The translations under genes and the position numbers were made by a program. A DNA stretch of 11,703 nt from an uncultured bacterium (GTDB lineage: Bacteria > Verrucomicrobiota > Kiritimatiellia > RFP12 > UBA1067). The first letter of the stretch is position 1, and every line of letters begins with the position of its first letter. The stretch lies in assembly GCA_902773475.1 (NCBI GenBank), contig CACYEO010000071.1, positions 1 to 11,703 of the forward strand, written 5' to 3'. The notes under the pieces are model-generated. The model saw nothing but the letters and a program-made list of their open reading frames with translations. It ran no database searches and was not told the origin of the DNA. Below, one piece after another: positions 1-6,227 of the stretch.

Positions 1-507
1 CCTGTGCAGATTTTCGAAACTCGTCGAAAAGTTCCGCTGGAGGTTGTAGCAGAGTTCCGTTCCCTCGGGGAATTTGACGTTCGTGTTTTCGGCGAAAACC
101 TCGACTTCGCCGGGGAAGGAAGTCTCGTATCGCCATGCGACGCCGTCGTTCCTCGCGTGCATGGTGAACGACCAGTCGCCGAAGTCGACTTTCGTCTCGT
201 TTCCGGCAAGGTCGATCTGCGACTTCTTGTATACGGGCGTCGCGAGAGTCCCGCCGACCTTTTTCGATGACGCGGACGGCTTCGCGTTCGTGCCGTCGAG
301 AGTGGCCAGGCCGTTTAGCGTGAGCGAAATTTCGATCGGCTTTACGAGGGTCTTGCCGTTTCGGAGGACGGAATATCTCATTCCCTTCGCGCCGGTTTCG
401 AGCCTGATTTCGTTCTTCCCGTCGGGCGACACCGCCTTGAAGGTCGCCGCGGAAGCGGAAAGCGCCGCCGCCGCGACTGCCGCCGCCATGATACTGCTGG
501 TTTTCAT
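1..507 (-). CDS. GH97 glycoside hydrolase, N-terminal part (cut by window edge)
   Basis: The frame is open from an ATG at 505-507 to base 1 (169 codons, no stop), so only the N-terminal part is present. Residues 1-20 are a Sec signal peptide: Lys2, an Ala-rich core and an ASA|A cleavage site. Residues 25 onward (SPDGKNEIRLE, then RYSVLRNGKTLV) match the start of the GH97 N-terminal beta-sandwich, and DGVAWRYE with a later acidic stretch continues that domain. GH97 enzymes (SusB type) are periplasmic alpha-glucosidases or alpha-galactosidases; the catalytic barrel lies outside the window, so substrate and mechanism cannot be judged. A Shine-Dalgarno AAAGGA (516-521) sits 8 bases before the ATG. 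The gene begins 41 bases after the HincII-like endonuclease stop, and its GC is high (45/60 at 421-480), like the sugar operon. I infer it belongs to that operon. Family assignment rests on motif recognition only. Confidence 0.8.
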   Translation of the reverse strand, partial: MKTSSIMAAAVAAAALSASAATFKAVSPDGKNEIRLETGAKGMRYSVLRNGKTLVKPIEISLTLNGLATLDGTNAKPSASSKKVGGTLATPVYKKSQIDLAGNETKVDFGDWSFTMHARNDGVAWRYETSFPGEVEVFAENTNVKFPEGTELCYNLQRNFSTSFENLHR

Positions 508-548
508 CCTGCTGTTCCTTTTTTTGCTTTGGTTTTTACGGACTGTCG

Positions 549-1322
549 TTACCGGATGTACTTCAAGAAAGGTGTGACGTACTTGTCGAGCGTGTACTGC
601 GCGCGATCCGAGGCCTTGTCGGTAAAATGTTTAAGATACGATCTTGCCCACAGCTCGCGCGACCCTGCAAAGGATTGATCGCATTCTTCGACATGAAACT
701 GTATCTGCATGGCGGCCGCCCAGTTGATGTACAGTTCCGAAGGATCGGCACGGAACAGATTCGCATGATGCGTGTTTCTGCAAACGAGATTTGTTCCATC
801 CAGGGTCCAGTCTATGCCAAAGTAATCGATCGTAAATGTGTCGTATTCTCCGTTGTCTATCATTTTTGCGCACAACTGCGCAAGTTTGTATGCCGAAATG
901 ATGTTTGGCGGTTGCGCTTTTTTGTCGATGTTTTTTGTTTTGACGTCGATAAGGTCGAAAAAATCGCCGTCTACCGCAAGTATGTCTGCCGTATCGTTCT
1001 GCTTTTCTTCAAACTGTGCATCGGGACTCCAGTTTTCTGTGGCGTTTTTCCCCCGGCTGAGCAGAAAAAGCACGGTCGGCGATTGTATGAGTTTGTTTCT
1101 CGCTTCGAGACTCTTTGCGTTGAGGTGCTTGGTATACAAATTGTTGAGGTATTCGTATTGCCGGAAAATCTTTCCTGGAAGCATGGCGCACAGTTCGGCG
1201 CATGTCAGCTTGTCGAATGGCTCGCCCGCCGCGTGGCCGGAAAGCGTGCCGGATGTTGCGCGAGGAACCGATTTCCCGGCCAGGCGTTTTCCGAGAGCTT
1301 CGAAATCGACAATGTGGCTCAT
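549..1322 (-). CDS. hincIIR: Type II restriction endonuclease, HincII family (predicted GTYRAC)
   Basis: The 257-residue protein is close to the length of HincII (258) and recognisably collinear with it: SGTLSGHAAGEPF (24-36), QYEYLN (55-60), SPTVLFLLSRGK (81-92), ATENWS (94-99), EEKQNDTADIL (105-115), PPNIISAYKLAQ (138-149) and ELYINWAAAMQIQFHV (196-211). HincII cleaves GTY/RAC with Asp114, Asp127 and Lys129; here the equivalents are Asp113, Asp126 and Lys128 (LIDVK), so the nuclease should be active. Gln137 aligns with the HincII glutamine that intercalates into DNA. The start overlaps the methyltransferase stop (ATGA, 1319-1322), and a GGAGGA at 1332-1337 lies 9 bases upstream, so translation is probably coupled to the methyltransferase. 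DNA here is AT-richer than the flanks (28/60 GC at 961-1020), consistent with horizontal acquisition. No truncation or frameshift is visible. The exact recognition sequence is inferred from the family. Confidence 0.95.
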   Translation of the reverse strand: MSHIVDFEALGKRLAGKSVPRATSGTLSGHAAGEPFDKLTCAELCAMLPGKIFRQYEYLNNLYTKHLNAKSLEARNKLIQSPTVLFLLSRGKNATENWSPDAQFEEKQNDTADILAVDGDFFDLIDVKTKNIDKKAQPPNIISAYKLAQLCAKMIDNGEYDTFTIDYFGIDWTLDGTNLVCRNTHHANLFRADPSELYINWAAAMQIQFHVEECDQSFAGSRELWARSYLKHFTDKASDRAQYTLDKYVTPFLKYIR

Positions 1323-3025
1323 TTAACCAGTTCCTCCATGTATCCATTGATATCGTTCGCGATTCCCGCGTCTTTGGTCGCTACAAGTTTTGCCGCAAGG
1401 CGCGTCACGGTGTCGTGGATGCCGGTTTCGCGTCTGTCGTCCCATTTGATTCTGCGGAACGGAATATTCGAGAGCGGTTTTTCCGAGAACTCCACTATGT
1501 TGCCCTTGACTATGCCATAGTGTCGTATCCAGTTGAAAACCGTGGGGAAGTTGAGATAAGCCAGCATGTATTCTATGGATTCGCGCACACTGCTTTTTTT
1601 GAAAAGCGCCGTAACATCCTGCGTAGGATAAAAACCTTTTTCCGCCAGTGCGAAACGGACGTACGATTTTGCCGATATGCGCTCTTTGCACGGAACTAAT
1701 ATGCGCGGGCACTCCCGTGCGAAAAGTTTCTCATTCCGCTTGAACGACCATTGCCAGTACGGGGTGCCTTTCCCGTAGTCGTATCTTTTCGACAGTTCCG
1801 CCTTGCGCGGCTGCATCAGCCGGTAAAAATCCGGATATGCCTTTTTGAAAACCGACTCATCGGTTATTCCATCCGGAACGTTGATGTATCTTGTCGCTTT
1901 CCCGGGGAAATAGCGGTTGAGATCTTTTGCCTTGAATACGAAAATCGAGGCTTTGGACTCGGCATCGTTCAATGCCGTTCCGGCCGGTATCTGGAAAGCC
2001 TTGTCAAGACCGCTTACCATGCCGTTCCCGATTTCGCATACGTCACCGATTGTGGACATCCGTCTGATCGGGAAAAGTCCGCCCCCCGCATCTTCGATTT
2101 CGCATGCGGACATAAGCCGCGCGAGAGCCGCCAGTTCGGCGTCCTGCGCAAAAACCCATCTCTGGCCCGGCGAGAACTGTTCCAGTTCCATGTATTCCAC
2201 GCCGTCTACGGTTTTTTTCTCCGAAAGTCTGTCAAGGATTGCAGAATTCAAGGCGGACTTGCGGGTGAATTTCGCCACTTGCATCTTGGGCTTTTTGCAT
2301 ATATGCGATTTCACGAATCTGAACACTACGGTGGAAACTGTTGCGCCTTTGAATATCGGCGACTCGTTGAATATGTAGAAATGGGAGAAATAGCCATTGC
2401 GTGAAAAATAGTCGCGCAGTGATTGCGAATGGGTGGTGTTCATCCAATATTCGGGACAGATGAAAATCAGTTCGCCGCCTTCCTTGAGCGCTTCGACGCC
2501 TTTAAGCATGAAAATGTACGAATAGTCGCACAGGGAATTGAAATAACGGTTCCACAGCGCATTTCCGGCAAGTTCGTCTTTGGCGCGTTCGTCAAGGTTT
2601 TTCCATCTTACGTAAGGCGGATTGCCGATAACGAGATCGTATTTGCCTGCCGTGTCGGCACTGATGAAACTTTCGCATTTGACGCACCCGTCGAGCGCGG
2701 CAAGACGCGGATCTATTTCGTAGCCGGTGATATCCTTGAATCCTCTGGCTCGCAGAAGTTTGATGAAAACCCCCTCGCCGGAAGACGGCTCTAAGATTCT
2801 CGATTTGCCGTCCGCCTTTGAAAGGGAAATCATGAACGAAGCGATTTGCTCCGGGGTGAAGTACTGTCCAAGGCTTTTTTTCGACGGTTGTCCGGCAAGG
2901 GCGCTGTTTATCGGCATTGCCGCCGATGCGGCAATCGCAGCGGACGCATTGAGTATGAAGTCGCGCCGTCCTATCTTGCTTCCGCCGTTCCCGGCCGGGG
3001 CAAAACCGATGTCAATTGCGTCCAT
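1319..3025 (-). CDS. hincIIM: N6-adenine DNA methyltransferase, M.HincII-like, with a fused Tat-type leader
   Basis: The cognate modification enzyme of the HincII-like pair, 568 residues from the ATG at 3023-3025. It is a gamma-class adenine methyltransferase: LGQYFTP (52-58, motif X), LEPSSGEGVF (78-87, motif I, AdoMet binding), GYEID (101-105) and catalytic NPPY (135-138). The C-terminal half, including GNGMVSGLDKAFQI, is the TaqI-like target-recognition region. Known M.HincII-type proteins are about 500 residues and begin just before LGQYFTP. Here about 45 extra residues precede it, with a Tat signature: GRRDFIL (19-25), a weakly hydrophobic Ala-rich segment and ALA|G at about 42-45. A TGA lies in frame just upstream of the ATG at 3025, so this is the longest possible ATG start. 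Its AAAGGA is only 1 base from the ATG, an odd spacing. The next in-frame ATG (2915-2917) has no Shine-Dalgarno and would still leave 15 extra residues. The stop overlaps the endonuclease start. Family is near certain; the true start is not. Confidence 0.92.
   Translation of the reverse strand: MDAIDIGFAPAGNGGSKIGRRDFILNASAAIAASAAMPINSALAGQPSKKSLGQYFTPEQIASFMISLSKADGKSRILEPSSGEGVFIKLLRARGFKDITGYEIDPRLAALDGCVKCESFISADTAGKYDLVIGNPPYVRWKNLDERAKDELAGNALWNRYFNSLCDYSYIFMLKGVEALKEGGELIFICPEYWMNTTHSQSLRDYFSRNGYFSHFYIFNESPIFKGATVSTVVFRFVKSHICKKPKMQVAKFTRKSALNSAILDRLSEKKTVDGVEYMELEQFSPGQRWVFAQDAELAALARLMSACEIEDAGGGLFPIRRMSTIGDVCEIGNGMVSGLDKAFQIPAGTALNDAESKASIFVFKAKDLNRYFPGKATRYINVPDGITDESVFKKAYPDFYRLMQPRKAELSKRYDYGKGTPYWQWSFKRNEKLFARECPRILVPCKERISAKSYVRFALAEKGFYPTQDVTALFKKSSVRESIEYMLAYLNFPTVFNWIRHYGIVKGNIVEFSEKPLSNIPFRRIKWDDRRETGIHDTVTRLAAKLVATKDAGIANDINGYMEELVK
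2885..3025 (-). other. Tat-signal coding segment captured at the 5' end of the methyltransferase gene
   Basis: This segment encodes residues 1 to about 47 of the methyltransferase ORF and looks like the start of a different gene. The translation has a twin-arginine motif (RRDFIL), an Ala-rich core and a signal-peptidase-like ALA site. Counted by eye, GC is 39/60 at 2941-3000 and 38/60 at 2881-2940, but 27/60 at 2821-2880 and 26/60 at 2281-2340 within the methyltransferase proper. The change coincides with the start of methyltransferase homology. I infer a remnant of a Tat-exported protein of the sugar operon, perhaps another Gfo/Idh/MocA oxidoreductase. No downstream remainder of such a gene is visible between 508 and 548. 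Confidence 0.6.
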
Positions 3026-3033
3026 ATCCTTTC

Positions 3034-3057
3034 ATCCGGCGGATCCGACCGTGTCGG
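3034..3057. repeat. Two adjacent small inverted repeats upstream of the methyltransferase start
   Basis: ATCCG/CGGAT with a 1-base centre (3034-3044) abuts CCGAC/GTCGG with a 3-base centre (3045-3057). They lie in the 56-base gap after the cytosolic oxidoreductase stop and directly before the GAAAGGAT preceding the methyltransferase ATG. No U-tract follows, so they do not look like a terminator. They could be an operator, an mRNA structure near the ribosome site, or chance in GC-rich DNA. Confidence 0.3.
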
Positions 3058-3081
3058 GTGCTCTGCTTTTTACCGGTTTTT

Positions 3082-4305
3082 TCAGCGGAGGTTTATGACT
3101 TTGCCGCCGTTGAGACGGGATTCCTCGGCCGCGAACGCTATGAGGTGGCTTTCGAGCGTCTGTGTGGTGACCGCCGCCATTTCCTGCGGATCGTCGCGGC
3201 GCAGCATCCTGAGCATCGCGGCCACGAGATTGAAGTCGCCGCCTCCGTGGCGCGACGGATTCGACACGCGCAGCACGAGCGGAACGCCGGTTTCCACGTC
3301 GTTGCCGTCGAAACGGCAGATGTGCAGCGTCTTTCCGTTGCCGATTATTTCGCCGCGCGTGCAGCTGATGCGCGTGGTGCGCACGTTGCGTTCGGTGAAT
3401 CCGGCCATAACGTGGCTCACGGTCGCGCCGCCCTCGAATTCCATGTTCACTGTCTGGTGGTCGGGGACGTCATTGTCGCAGCAGTATACGCATTTGCCGT
3501 ATTCCGTCTCGGACACGAGCTTCATCATCGCTTCTCTGGACCTGTCCGGGAAGAGGTATTTCAGATTGTCGTATTTGACGTACATCTTGATGGCGCTCCA
3601 GATGCAGTCGTGCTCGATGCCCGCGGGGCAGTCCACGCACCTGTCGGGCGCGCCGGCCGGCTTGTTTTCCGGGCGGAACAGCTTGATCGACCCGAAGCTC
3701 GTCACCTTGGTGCAGGGCTTCCCGATCCACCATGAGAAAAGGTCGAAGTCGTGCGAGCATTTGGCGAGGATGATCGGAGAGGATTTTTTGGAGTTCGCCC
3801 AGTTTCCGCGGCAGTACGAGTGCGCCACTTTGAAGAATCCGGCGGACTCCTGGTGCGCGATCGAGACGACCTCGCCGATTTCGCCGGAGTCGAGAATCGC
3901 CTTTATGTGCGCAAAATACTGCGTGTAGCGCAGAATGTGCCCGATCACCACGAGGCGCTTCTTTTCGAGCGCCTTGGCGATTACTTCCTTGCATTGCTCC
4001 GGCGTGGGGGATATCGGCTTTTCGAGAAGCAGGTGGTATCCCGCGTCGAGAGCCAGCAGCGCCGGTTCGTAGTGCAGGGCGTCGGGCATCGTGATCATGA
4101 CGATGTCGGCTTCTGGATGTTCGGCGAGGCATTCGCGCCAGTCGCTCCAGTAGCGCGGGGCGGCGATGGAACGCGCGTTTTCGGGATCCGGGTCCGCGAC
4201 GCCGACGATTTCGAGCTCGGACGGATGCGCTTTCGCGTAATCGGCGTACGCGCGGCCGCGATAGCCGGCGCCGAGAACTATGGCTTTGAATTTCTTCTGT
4301 TTCAC
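3082..4305 (-). CDS. Cytosolic Gfo/Idh/MocA oxidoreductase with a cysteine cluster
   Basis: A 407-residue NAD(P)-dependent sugar oxidoreductase. From the GTG start the Rossmann strand comes at once: AIVLGAGYRG (8-17, GxGxxG), an acidic VADPD (36-40) ending strand 2, and EKP (95-97), the family hallmark with the catalytic lysine. SHDFDLFSWW (184-193) carries the His and Asp of the C-terminal active-site half. No signal peptide is seen. I chose the GTG at 4303-4305 because AAGGA (4313-4317) lies 7 bases upstream and the preceding stop is 16 bases away; an in-frame TTG at 4330-4332 would add 9 residues and overlap the upstream gene. An insert at 223-276 carries six cysteines (C223, C226, C234, C272, C275, C276), suggesting a structural metal site; this is inference. 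Substrate is unknown. Context suggests oxidation of a sugar or glycoside, possibly at C3, or the reverse reaction on 3-keto products. Confidence 0.88.
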   Translation of the reverse strand: MKQKKFKAIVLGAGYRGRAYADYAKAHPSELEIVGVADPDPENARSIAAPRYWSDWRECLAEHPEADIVMITMPDALHYEPALLALDAGYHLLLEKPISPTPEQCKEVIAKALEKKRLVVIGHILRYTQYFAHIKAILDSGEIGEVVSIAHQESAGFFKVAHSYCRGNWANSKKSSPIILAKCSHDFDLFSWWIGKPCTKVTSFGSIKLFRPENKPAGAPDRCVDCPAGIEHDCIWSAIKMYVKYDNLKYLFPDRSREAMMKLVSETEYGKCVYCCDNDVPDHQTVNMEFEGGATVSHVMAGFTERNVRTTRISCTRGEIIGNGKTLHICRFDGNDVETGVPLVLRVSNPSRHGGGDFNLVAAMLRMLRRDDPQEMAAVTTQTLESHLIAFAAEESRLNGGKVINLR

Positions 4306-4312
4306 TGCGGGA

Positions 4313-4317
4313 TCCTT
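4313..4317 (-). promoter_or_regulatory. Ribosome binding site supporting the GTG start at 4305
   Basis: On the minus strand AAGGA lies 7 bases before GTG. It falls just after the stop of the small helical protein gene (4322-4324), a normal layout for the next cistron. The competing TTG at 4332 has an AAAGG 8 bases upstream, so the choice is not certain. Confidence 0.55.
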
Positions 4318-4321
4318 AGAG

Positions 4322-4837
4322 TTAGAGTCCAATGCATTCGCCTTTCAATTCCCGCGCGACGAGCGCGGCCATTTCCAGCACGCGGCTGTCGCCGGAGTCC
4401 GCGCCGACGGCAATGACGTCTTTCGCCGTCGCCTTGTATCCGCACCAGCGCAGCTGGTCCAGACAGAAAGTCTTCACGTAGGAGTCGGCGGAGCCGCGCG
4501 CTTTCTCCAGAAGCGCGGCGACCCATTTTCTGCGCAGCTGGTCTTTTCCGGGCAGCATGACATGCTGGGTGGCGGCCGCGACGACCGTGAGCGCGAGCGG
4601 ATCCCCGCCGTAGGCCGGGCGGATCTTCGAAAGAAGCTTCCGCGCGCCGCCGTTTCCGGAAAGCGCCTTTTCCACAGCCTCCGGCGCGGCGGCCTTTTCT
4701 ATCGCCGCCGCGTTCTGCGCCTGCCAGTCGGCAGTCTTCGGGGTCTTGTCGCCGGTCTCCTCCGGCTTGATGTCGTTCAGCGAGACTGCTTTGTCCTGCT
4801 TCGCAGGCTTGGCTCCGCCGTTATCTTTCTTCGCCAT
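4322..4837 (-). CDS. Small helical protein of unknown function (HEAT-like character)
   Basis: A 171-residue protein I do not recognise by name. Residues 1-40 are rich in Lys, Asp, Pro and Gly and look disordered. Residues about 45-170 read as successive amphipathic helices (AAIEKAAAPEAVEKAL, LALTVVAAATQHVML, RRKWVAALLEKA, VKTFCLDQLRWCG, SRVLEMAALVAREL). This resembles a short HEAT/ARM-type helical repeat, but no catalytic motif is visible. There is no signal peptide or membrane segment. The ATG at 4835-4837 is clear: a perfect AAGGAGG (4845-4851) lies 7 bases upstream and overlaps the stop of the Tat-exported oxidoreductase gene. An upstream in-frame ATG at 4984 lies inside that gene and is rejected. 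Its place between two oxidoreductase genes suggests an accessory role in the same pathway, such as scaffold or chaperone for the exported enzyme, but this is guesswork. Confidence 0.8.
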   Translation of the reverse strand: MAKKDNGGAKPAKQDKAVSLNDIKPEETGDKTPKTADWQAQNAAAIEKAAAPEAVEKALSGNGGARKLLSKIRPAYGGDPLALTVVAAATQHVMLPGKDQLRRKWVAALLEKARGSADSYVKTFCLDQLRWCGYKATAKDVIAVGADSGDSRVLEMAALVARELKGECIGL

Positions 4838-4850
4838 TTCAAAACCTCCT

Positions 4851-6227
4851 TCACGCCTTCTTGAATTCCGACGCCCAGGGCTGGCGCATCGACTGGTACA
4901 GGAACCGTTCCGCCGCCGGATCGTTCTTTGCGTGGAGCGAAACCGGGTCGAACTCGAATCCGCGCCCGAGGCGCTGCGCGACAATGCCGAGATTGAACAT
5001 CGTGCAGCTGCGGAAGCCGTTCGTCTCGTTCAGCGCGAAAGCCTTGCGTTCGCGCACGGACTGCATGAAGTCCGTGATTTGCGGCGCGGGTTCGGGAAGT
5101 TCCGCGACCAGTTTGCGCACGTCCATTTCCTTCCCGGAGGAATCCGTCATGCCGAACATCTGGCCTTTGGCCTCCTGCGGAGTCGTCCATGTGCGGACTT
5201 TGCCGTTTTTCAGCCGCACCGGCCACACGGACGCCTTCGAGCCGCGCAGGAACGGTTCGTTCTTCAGCGATCCGTCGCCGTCGAGCACCACTTCCGTGCC
5301 GTCTGCGTATGTCAGCGTGATGCGGTTGAAGCATCCTACGGTCTCGGGGTGCTGTTTCGGCCCCTGATAGTCGACTTTCACCGGGCTTGTGTCAGCCTTG
5401 CAGAGGAGGTATTGGACGGGGTCGAGGTAGTGCTGCGCCATGTCGCCGAGGCCGCCGGCGTCATAATCCCAGTAGCCGCGGAAAGTGCCGTGCGACCGGT
5501 CCCTGCAATACGGTTTCCACGGAGCGGGCCCCAGCCACATGTCCCAGTCGAAGCCTTTGGGGACGGGTTCAGGTTTTGCGGCCGTCCTGCCAGACCAGAA
5601 AAACTTCCAGTTGAAGCCCTGTCCTGCGCCGAATACGCAGCGGATCGGTTCGCCGGGATTGGAGACCAGATTGTTTTCAACGACCTGGCGGACGGGTTTC
5701 ACGGGCGTGCCGAAGCCGTAGAACGGGTCTTTGAAGCGGAACCAGGTGTTCAGCCGGAACATGCGCTTTTTCGCTTTGACGGCCTCCATCACGCGCTTGC
5801 CTTCGCCGACGGTGCGGGTCATGGGTTTTTCGCACCAGATGTCTTTCCCGGCGTTTGCGGCCATTACGCTCATCACGCCGTGCCAGTGCGGCGGCGTGCA
5901 GATGTGTACGATATCGACGCCGGGGTCGGCGATGAGCTCCATGAAGTCTTTGTACGCCTTGATTTTCCCCCACCCCGCCTTTTTCGCCTTTTCCAGGCCG
6001 AAGCGCACGTGCGAGGCGTCGGGGTCGCAAAGCCCCACAAGACGCGAGCCTTTGTAAGGCAGGTGGTTTTCGCTGGCCGCAATGCTTCCAAAGCCTATCA
6101 GCGCGCGTGTCAGTTGGTTCGACGGCGCCGTGGCCGCGCGGAGAACGCCGGCCGGAACGATGTTGAACGCACCTGCGGCGGCTGCGCCCTTGATGAAAGA
6201 GCGTCTCGAAGTCTTGAACTGTGTCAT
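4851..6227 (-). CDS. Tat-exported Gfo/Idh/MocA family oxidoreductase
   Basis: A 458-residue oxidoreductase with a twin-arginine leader: SRRSFIKG (7-14), an Ala-rich core and cleavage near LRAATA (29-34). Tat export suits an enzyme folded with NAD(P) in the cytoplasm. The Rossmann start is ALIGFGSIA (42-50), a slightly unusual GxG variant, followed by LCDPD (66-70), CTPPHWHG (110-117) and EKP (133-135). The C-terminal active-site half has DAGGLGDMAQHYLD (256-269), with conserved Asp and His. The start codon overlaps the DUF1080 fusion stop (ATGA, 6224-6227), and a strong AAGGAGG (6236-6242) lies 8 bases upstream, so translational coupling is likely. Exported members of this family in PVC and Bacteroidota genomes often sit next to DUF1080 genes. 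The likely role is oxidising a glycoside or sugar in the periplasm, or reducing a keto product; substrate is not readable from sequence. Confidence 0.9.
   Translation of the reverse strand: MTQFKTSRRSFIKGAAAAGAFNIVPAGVLRAATAPSNQLTRALIGFGSIAASENHLPYKGSRLVGLCDPDASHVRFGLEKAKKAGWGKIKAYKDFMELIADPGVDIVHICTPPHWHGVMSVMAANAGKDIWCEKPMTRTVGEGKRVMEAVKAKKRMFRLNTWFRFKDPFYGFGTPVKPVRQVVENNLVSNPGEPIRCVFGAGQGFNWKFFWSGRTAAKPEPVPKGFDWDMWLGPAPWKPYCRDRSHGTFRGYWDYDAGGLGDMAQHYLDPVQYLLCKADTSPVKVDYQGPKQHPETVGCFNRITLTYADGTEVVLDGDGSLKNEPFLRGSKASVWPVRLKNGKVRTWTTPQEAKGQMFGMTDSSGKEMDVRKLVAELPEPAPQITDFMQSVRERKAFALNETNGFRSCTMFNLGIVAQRLGRGFEFDPVSLHAKNDPAAERFLYQSMRQPWASEFKKA

Noticed and set aside
549..3025. Transposon or integrase-borne insertion of the restriction genes
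   Set aside because: No transposase, integrase, terminal inverted repeat or clear target duplication is visible at either edge; acquisition is inferred from composition and context only.
2846..3928. 360-codon plus-strand frame
   Set aside because: Antisense to the cytosolic oxidoreductase and the methyltransferase start; no domain features.
4306..4332. TTG start for the cytosolic oxidoreductase
   Set aside because: It overlaps the upstream gene and adds nine residues before the Rossmann strand; the GTG at 4305 has better spacing. Not fully excluded, since an AAAGG lies 8 bases upstream of the TTG.
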